Both the position numbers and the translations under genes were made by a program. 64,000 nt of DNA from contig JBDZVA010000003.1 in the NCBI GenBank assembly GCA_040255465.1, positions 248,001 through 312,000 on the forward strand, in the 5' to 3' direction. Position 1 is the stretch's first letter. Every line of letters starts with the position of its first letter. This stretch comes from UBA5793 sp040255465. GTDB lineage: Bacteria; Planctomycetota; Phycisphaerae; Phycisphaerales; UBA5793. Shown piece by piece: positions 59,469-64,000 of the stretch. The notes under the pieces were generated by a model that saw nothing but the letters and a program-made list of their open reading frames with translations, was not told the origin of the DNA and ran no database searches.

Positions 59469-60857
59469 TCAGCCGATGCGCTGCTGCCCGTTCATGTAGG
59501 GTTGCAGCACGGTTGGGATCGTGACTGATCCATCTTCATTCTGGTACAGTTCCAGAATGGGAATGAGCAGGCGCGGGCTTGCGGCGACGGTGTTGTTAAG
59601 CGAGTGACAGACGACGGGCTTGTTCGTCTCGGGATCGCGGTAGCGAATGTTGAGGCGGCGGCACTGGTAGTCGTAGAGGCGTGAAGCCGAGTGCGTTTCG
59701 CCGTACTCGCCGCGCGGCGAGCCGCCGGCATCGACCTCTCCACGACTGGGCATCCAGGTCTCGATGTCGATCATGTCGGCGTTCTTGGTGCCGAGATCGC
59801 CGGTGCAGCACTGAAGCAGACGATACGGCATTTCAAGGCGCTGGAGCAGTGATTCGACAAAGCCCATCATGCGCTTGTGCCACTGTCGGCTCTCGTGCTC
59901 ATCAGCCCGGCAGATGACCACCTGCTCAACCTTGTCGAACTGGTGAATGCGATAAAGGCCGGTCGTGTCCTTGCCCGCAGCGCCCGCTTCGCGACGGAAG
60001 CACGTCGAGACGGTCGTGTAGCGGAGCGGGAGTCGGTCAAACTCGATGATCTCATCCTGGTGGTAGCCCATGAGTCCGACTTCGCCGGTGCCGGTGAGGT
60101 AGAGGTCGTAACCGCCGCCGCGATCGGTTTCGCGAACTTCGTAGGCCTGATCGCGGCCGCCGGGGAAGAAGCCGGTGCCGACCATGACTTCGTCGCGCAC
60201 GAGGACCGGTACGCTCAGGGCGGTGAAGCCGTGCTCGTTGGTCATCATGTCGAAGGCAAAGCGGAGTACGGCGTTGTGCAGGCGCATGCCATCGCCAATA
60301 AGGACGTAGCTGCGCGAGCCGGCCATCTTGACGCCGCGCTCGAACTCGAAGAGGTTGAGGGACTGGCCGATCTCGACGTGGGAGCGCGGGGCAAAGCCCT
60401 TGTTCTGCGCAAATGACTTTGAAGTGTCAAACCACGACGAGTTCCAGCGGCTGATTTCGACGTTGTCGCTGGCGTCGCGGCCGACGGGCACATCGGGATC
60501 GGCGGGCTGGGGAATGCGCAACCAGATGTCGCGGCGTCTGGCGTCGAGATCGCTGACGATGCCAACCAATTCGCTTTCGCGCGTCTTGATTTCGGTTGGC
60601 CGCGCCTGAAGTCGCTGCATCTCCTGGGCCAGAGCCGACTTCTCTGCGTCCGGGGCCTTCTTGATGCGGCCGGCCAGCGAGCCGATCTCCTTGCCGATGC
60701 GATTCTTCTCGGCGGTGAGGTTCTGCAACTCGGTCTGCGCCTCGCGCAACGAGGTGTCGAGGGCGAGCAGCGCATCGATGTCGACGCTCACGCCCTTGTC
60801 GGCGGCGGCCTGGCGGAAACGGTCGGGATTCTCACGCAGTTGCTTGAGGTCAATCAT
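59469..60857 (-). CDS. serS: seryl-tRNA synthetase
   Basis: 462 aa class II aaRS. N-terminal coiled-coil arm (~1-110), motif 2 STCFRREAGAAGKDTTGL and motif 3 GEYGETHSASRLYDYQCRRLN, VCHSLNNTVAASPRLLIPI. Charges tRNA-Ser. Complete and of usual length. A GxxExxY-gene element lies 46 bp upstream on the same strand, so that element sits in the promoter area. Confidence 0.97.
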   Translation of the reverse strand: MIDLKQLRENPDRFRQAAADKGVSVDIDALLALDTSLREAQTELQNLTAEKNRIGKEIGSLAGRIKKAPDAEKSALAQEMQRLQARPTEIKTRESELVGIVSDLDARRRDIWLRIPQPADPDVPVGRDASDNVEISRWNSSWFDTSKSFAQNKGFAPRSHVEIGQSLNLFEFERGVKMAGSRSYVLIGDGMRLHNAVLRFAFDMMTNEHGFTALSVPVLVRDEVMVGTGFFPGGRDQAYEVRETDRGGGYDLYLTGTGEVGLMGYHQDEIIEFDRLPLRYTTVSTCFRREAGAAGKDTTGLYRIHQFDKVEQVVICRADEHESRQWHKRMMGFVESLLQRLEMPYRLLQCCTGDLGTKNADMIDIETWMPSRGEVDAGGSPRGEYGETHSASRLYDYQCRRLNIRYRDPETNKPVVCHSLNNTVAASPRLLIPILELYQNEDGSVTIPTVLQPYMNGQQRIG

Positions 60858-60902
60858 GGCGGGCGCATCGTAGGCTGCGAAGCGACGCGGTCGAAGAGAG
60901 AA

Positions 60903-60930
60903 CTCACGCAGAGGCGCAGAGATCGCGGAG
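60903..60930. repeat. left 28-bp inverted repeat of GxxExxY element
   Basis: Starts CTCACGCAGAGGCGCAG. It matches the complement of 61404-61431 at 24 of 28 bases. Related to the CGCAGAGAT tandem at 43572. Confidence 0.75.
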
Positions 60931-60962
60931 ACTGCAAGGGCAGCGGCGACCCCTGAAGAGGA

Positions 60963-61391
60963 TCAGGAAGCGCCGGGATCGACAAAGTTATTCACGACCC
61001 GGTGGATGCCATCCTTCAGAAGGGGAGCGCCAAAGTTGATGAGCAACCCCACTCGCTTGTCCGCCACGCGCAAATAGGTGAGGAGTTGCTTCTTATGCAC
61101 TGGAGCAAGCCGCTCGACCGATTTCAATTCAACGATCACCCGGTTTTCGATGACCAGATCTGCGCGAAACCCAACTTCCAGCCTCACACCTTTCCAGTCA
61201 ACCGGAACTACTTTTTCAGCCTCGACCGCGTAGCCGCGACGCCGCAGCTCGTGAGCCGCAAGCTCCCGGTATACTGATTCCAACAGTCCTGGCCCGAGTT
61301 CGCGATGAAGCTCGATGCAGACATCGATGACTGCACTTGTGATTTCGTTTTCGGACGGCGGAGGGAGTGTTGGATCATCTGCGCGTCTCAT
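60963..61391 (-). CDS. GxxExxY protein
   Basis: 142 aa from ATG 61391, 13 bp inside the right inverted repeat; an ATG at 61457 would translate the repeat itself. Family signature: HRELGPGLLESVYRELAAHEL (G-x2-E-x2-Y), then FRADLVIENRVIVELKS, a PD-(D/E)XK-like core with D and ExK. Ends LINFGAPLLKDGIHRVVNNF. Family members are widespread, patchily distributed and often flanked by repeats; nuclease activity is plausible but not shown. Confidence 0.9.
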   Translation of the reverse strand: MRRADDPTLPPPSENEITSAVIDVCIELHRELGPGLLESVYRELAAHELRRRGYAVEAEKVVPVDWKGVRLEVGFRADLVIENRVIVELKSVERLAPVHKKQLLTYLRVADKRVGLLINFGAPLLKDGIHRVVNNFVDPGAS

Positions 61392-61403
61392 CTCATTCGT
61401 CAC

Positions 61404-61431
61404 CTCTGCGCTCGCTGCGCCTCCGCGTGAG
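61404..61431. repeat. right 28-bp inverted repeat of GxxExxY element
   Basis: Complement of the left repeat with four mismatches. The two repeats bound a 529-bp unit (60903-61431) whose only gene is GxxExxY. Confidence 0.75.
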
Positions 61432-61521
61432 ACCATCTGATCGATCGCACCATGCATGCCAACACGTCCGAATGATGACCATCTCCTTGCGGCCGACCTG
61501 GCGTCTTGGGGGGCCGGGGCG

Positions 61522-62397
61522 TTACTTCGATGTCGGCGGAGCGGCCCAGTGCATCTTGCGCGTCAGGGTGCGCCAGTAGTTGTTGCCGGGGTTGGCGACG
61601 AAGCTGACCCGGCGCGAGTACTTGCGAATGACGACGCGGTCGCCGGCTCGCAAGGCGGCAAAGACCTGGCCGTCGAGCACCATGGTCGTCCCGGGGTTGG
61701 CGCGTTCCAGCGTCACCGTCAGACAGGTCTGCGGCGAGATGATGATCGGGCGGAACGCGAGGCTGTGGGCGGCGATGGGCGTGATCGCGAAGCAGTCGAG
61801 GCGGGGCTCGATGATCGAGCCGCCCGAAGAGACGCTGTAAGCGGTGGAGCCGATGGGAGTGGAAATGATCAGGCCATCGCCGTGCACGGAGGGCGTCGGT
61901 TCGCCGTCGAGGGTCAGGAAGAGTTCGATCATGCGGAACGGCGGCCCCGAGGTGATGACACAGTCGTTCAGCGCGAGGTGGCGCTCCCGCGCGGCGGACG
62001 GCTCGTTGCTGTTGGCGCCGTCCGTAAAGACCTGCACCTCGATGAGCATGTGCGAGTGCACCACGAGTTCGGATTGTTCACTGAAAATGTCCGGCGACGC
62101 GGTGAACAGGCCGGTCATGTCAAACTCTGCGAGAAAGCCGAGGCGGCCGAGGTTGACGCCCAGCAGGGGAATGCCGTAATTGACGAACCGGCGGGCCTGG
62201 CTGAGCAGGGTGCCATCGCCGCCCAGGACGACCGCGAGATCAACTTCCGTCGTGGGCGGCTGCTCGCGCGACATGGCTTCAAACTCACCGGCGATAATCG
62301 CTCGCTCGGCAAGCCATTGGCGAAACTCAGGAAGAATGGCCCGAATCTCGGCTCGATCGTGATTGGCAACCAGTAGGACGCGCCTGGGCATGGCCAA
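61522..62397 (-). CDS. nadK: NAD kinase
   Basis: 291 aa. VLGGDGTLLSQARRFV (GGDGT ATP/catalytic loop), NLGRLGFLAEF, NDCVITSGPPFRMIEL, GDGLIISTPIGSTAYSVSSGG. Phosphorylates NAD to NADP in the cytoplasm. Length and motifs complete. Divergent from queE across a 101-bp gap. Confidence 0.96.
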   Translation of the reverse strand: MAMPRRVLLVANHDRAEIRAILPEFRQWLAERAIIAGEFEAMSREQPPTTEVDLAVVLGGDGTLLSQARRFVNYGIPLLGVNLGRLGFLAEFDMTGLFTASPDIFSEQSELVVHSHMLIEVQVFTDGANSNEPSAARERHLALNDCVITSGPPFRMIELFLTLDGEPTPSVHGDGLIISTPIGSTAYSVSSGGSIIEPRLDCFAITPIAAHSLAFRPIIISPQTCLTVTLERANPGTTMVLDGQVFAALRAGDRVVIRKYSRRVSFVANPGNNYWRTLTRKMHWAAPPTSK

Positions 62398-62498
62398 GGA
62401 GTATATCGCGGCGGAGAGGCGGCATCGTCGGCGCCGAGGAGACCTACCGTTGCTGCGGCGTTCGTTGTTCTCTTCTGCGACCCTGCTGCTGTGCGATT

Positions 62499-63182
62499 AT
62501 GCCCGACACGCTGCGCATCAATGAGATTTTCCACTCCATCCAGGGCGAATCGTCCCGCGTGGGCTTGCCTTGTGTGTTCGTGCGACTCACCGGCTGCCAC
62601 CTGCGCTGTCGCTACTGCGACACAGAGTACGCATTTCACGAGGGGGAACGGCGTTCAATCGACTCCATCGTCGAGGACGTGACTCGGCATCCGGCCCAGC
62701 TCGTGGAGATCACGGGTGGCGAGCCTCTGCTGCAGGAGGGCGTTCACGAGTTGATGAAGCGCCTGTGCGATCTCGGCCGCACGGTCCTGATTGAGACGAG
62801 CGGCGCGTGCGACATATCGATGTGTGACCCGCGCGTCATTCGCATTGTTGATTTCAAAACGCCGGGCAGCGGCGAAGTCGAGCGCAACGTGTGGTCCAAC
62901 GTCGAGCAGCTCAACAAGCACGATGAGGTGAAGTTCGTCATCATGGACCGGGTTGACTACGAGTGGTCGCGCGACATCGTCCGGCAGCATGACCTGACCC
63001 GGCGAGCCGGGACGGTCATCTTTGCGGGCGTATTCGCCCAACCGCGCGGGCTGGAGATTGCGGGCTGCCGATCGCTGCCGCTAGCGGATCTGGCGCGGTG
63101 GATTCTCGAAGACGGTCTACCCGTGCGCCTGCAGACGCAGTTGCACAAGATCATCTGGGATCCGCAGACGCGCGGCGTGTGA
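62499..63182 (+). CDS. queE: 7-carboxy-7-deazaguanine synthase QueE
   Basis: 227 aa radical-SAM enzyme. FHSIQGESSRVGLPCVFVRL, then GCHLRCRYCDTEYAF with CX3CX2C for [4Fe-4S], EITGGEPLLQEGV, LIETSGACDI and DFKTPGSGE. Converts CPH4 to CDG in queuosine/7-deazapurine biosynthesis. No queC, queD or queF seen here. Ends 62 bp before a convergent gene. Confidence 0.95.
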   Translation: MPDTLRINEIFHSIQGESSRVGLPCVFVRLTGCHLRCRYCDTEYAFHEGERRSIDSIVEDVTRHPAQLVEITGGEPLLQEGVHELMKRLCDLGRTVLIETSGACDISMCDPRVIRIVDFKTPGSGEVERNVWSNVEQLNKHDEVKFVIMDRVDYEWSRDIVRQHDLTRRAGTVIFAGVFAQPRGLEIAGCRSLPLADLARWILEDGLPVRLQTQLHKIIWDPQTRGV

Positions 63183-63244
63183 TGCCCCTGACGATGCGTT
63201 CCGGCCGAATCAATGCGAGCGATGACGCGGCTCGACGTCGCTCC

Positions 63245-64000
63245 CTAGTTCTTGACCGCGACATCGCCGCCCGCGACGATCGAGAAGGCTACGACAGACT
63301 CAGCCTGATTCTGCGACTGCTCGTCGACGATGCGCACCTTGAGGCGATAGCGACCCATGGTCAGGTTGGACGGCAGTTGGATCTGGCGCGGCAGGAAGAA
63401 GTCGTGCCGCACTTTGCCGCAAATGTCCTCGGCCGGCGCGGCGGGCCAGGCGTACACCAGTTCGCCCTCGCGCTCCGTGTAGAGTTCGAGTTCGTGGCGC
63501 ACGCGGGTGACGAACTTGCCGTCTCCGCCGGGTACGGATTTGAATCCCTCGATCTCGACGTAGGTGAGAAGCGGCGTGGCGCGCAGGGCCGGGAACTTGT
63601 ATGAGCCGATTTCGTCGTAGAGGCCAAAGTTGACGATGCGGCTGCACAGACGGAAATCGGCGATTCGCAACTGCCCGGCGGAATTGAGCGTCGAGGCGAT
63701 CTCTTCAGTCTGCTTCACGACCGCGTCCACGCCGGCGCCGGTGCGCAGCGCTTCACCGACACGGGTGTAGAAGTTCTGATACGCGGCAAGCACTTCGCGC
63801 TCGCGGTCGGTCAGGTCGGCAATGCTCGCCGGATCGGTGCGGCGCTGGCCGTCGAGCATGAGCAGCGACGCCGCGACGAGATGCTCGCGCAGGGGCGAGT
63901 TCGAGTCGGCGGCCTGCATCGCGAGTTGACTCTTGAGCGGGGTGATGAGGTCGGCCATCTTGAGCACGGGCGGCGTCGCGTTGGCCGCCTGTTCGACGGT
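63245..64000 (-). CDS. hypothetical protein, 5' part outside window
   Basis: The frame stays open through 64000, so the start is outside; an internal GTG at 63967 should not be taken as the start. Visible ~250 residues: a helical part (MADLITPLKSQLAMQAADSN, LTDREREVLAAYQNFYTRVG) and a C-terminal beta domain (YRLKVRIVDEQSQNQAESVVAFSIV) ending in VAVKN. Resembles uncharacterised planctomycetal proteins; no known domain recognised. Convergent with queE. Confidence 0.75.
   Translation of the reverse strand, partial: TVEQAANATPPVLKMADLITPLKSQLAMQAADSNSPLREHLVAASLLMLDGQRRTDPASIADLTDREREVLAAYQNFYTRVGEALRTGAGVDAVVKQTEEIASTLNSAGQLRIADFRLCSRIVNFGLYDEIGSYKFPALRATPLLTYVEIEGFKSVPGGDGKFVTRVRHELELYTEREGELVYAWPAAPAEDICGKVRHDFFLPRQIQLPSNLTMGRYRLKVRIVDEQSQNQAESVVAFSIVAGGDVAVKN

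Overview
The window is GC-rich bacterial DNA that most resembles a member of the Planctomycetota, probably class Phycisphaerae. The evidence is a 23S rRNA gene with its own promoter and no 16S gene beside it, fused and glycine-rich type IV pilus proteins, HAF-repeat and GDSL secreted proteins with lineage-style C-terminal modules, a GH116/GH172 glycoside hydrolase pair, and many palindromic intergenic repeats. No phage, integrase, transposase or CRISPR array was recognised. The taxonomic call is an inference from gene content.

Layout. 1-1300: 5' part of a 23S rRNA gene (minus) with promoter and boxA. 1315-7500: three-gene pilus operon pilMN / pilO-like / third inner-membrane protein, preceded by a long, strongly structured transcribed leader. 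7560-12700: small membrane proteins (ZIP-like, TrhA/hemolysin III, PGPGW-like, PLDc_N) and an RhlE-type helicase. 12771-18173: secreted protein, fatty acid desaturase, a lipoprotein joining glutathione peroxidase, CX5R phosphatase and a CXXCH heme tail, a barrel-like outer membrane protein and a heme lipoprotein. 18198-28826: hybrid sensor kinase, CFA-synthase-like methyltransferase, alpha/beta hydrolase with EF-hands, hemerythrin/PAS protein, GNAT-acyl-CoA synthetase fusion, a decayed FG-GAP gene and a PLP lyase. 29006-31031: arsenic operon arsR-arsC-acr3 with a perfect palindromic operator.

31193-43002 is the most interesting locus: a ribose-type sugar ABC transporter, a Tat-exported GH116-family enzyme carrying an inserted beta-sandwich module of the kind seen in GH32 fructanases, a DUF2961/GH172 lipoprotein and, convergently, a D-ribulokinase-type FGGY kinase overlapping an L-fucose/D-arabinose-isomerase-like gene. 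Read together these suggest release, uptake and catabolism of a furanosidic sugar, with D-arabinose -> D-ribulose -> D-ribulose-5-phosphate as the best-fitting route.

43003-64000: a 1.2 kb repeat-rich gap, HAF-repeat and TlpA-type secreted proteins, tag, a GDSL esterase, GNAT, PhyH and SEC-C genes, thiC coupled by overlapping codons to a DUF4258 gene and a small unknown gene, two DinB-family proteins, AlkD-like protein, ferritin-like protein, serS, a GxxExxY gene bounded by inverted repeats, NAD kinase, queE and a partial gene.
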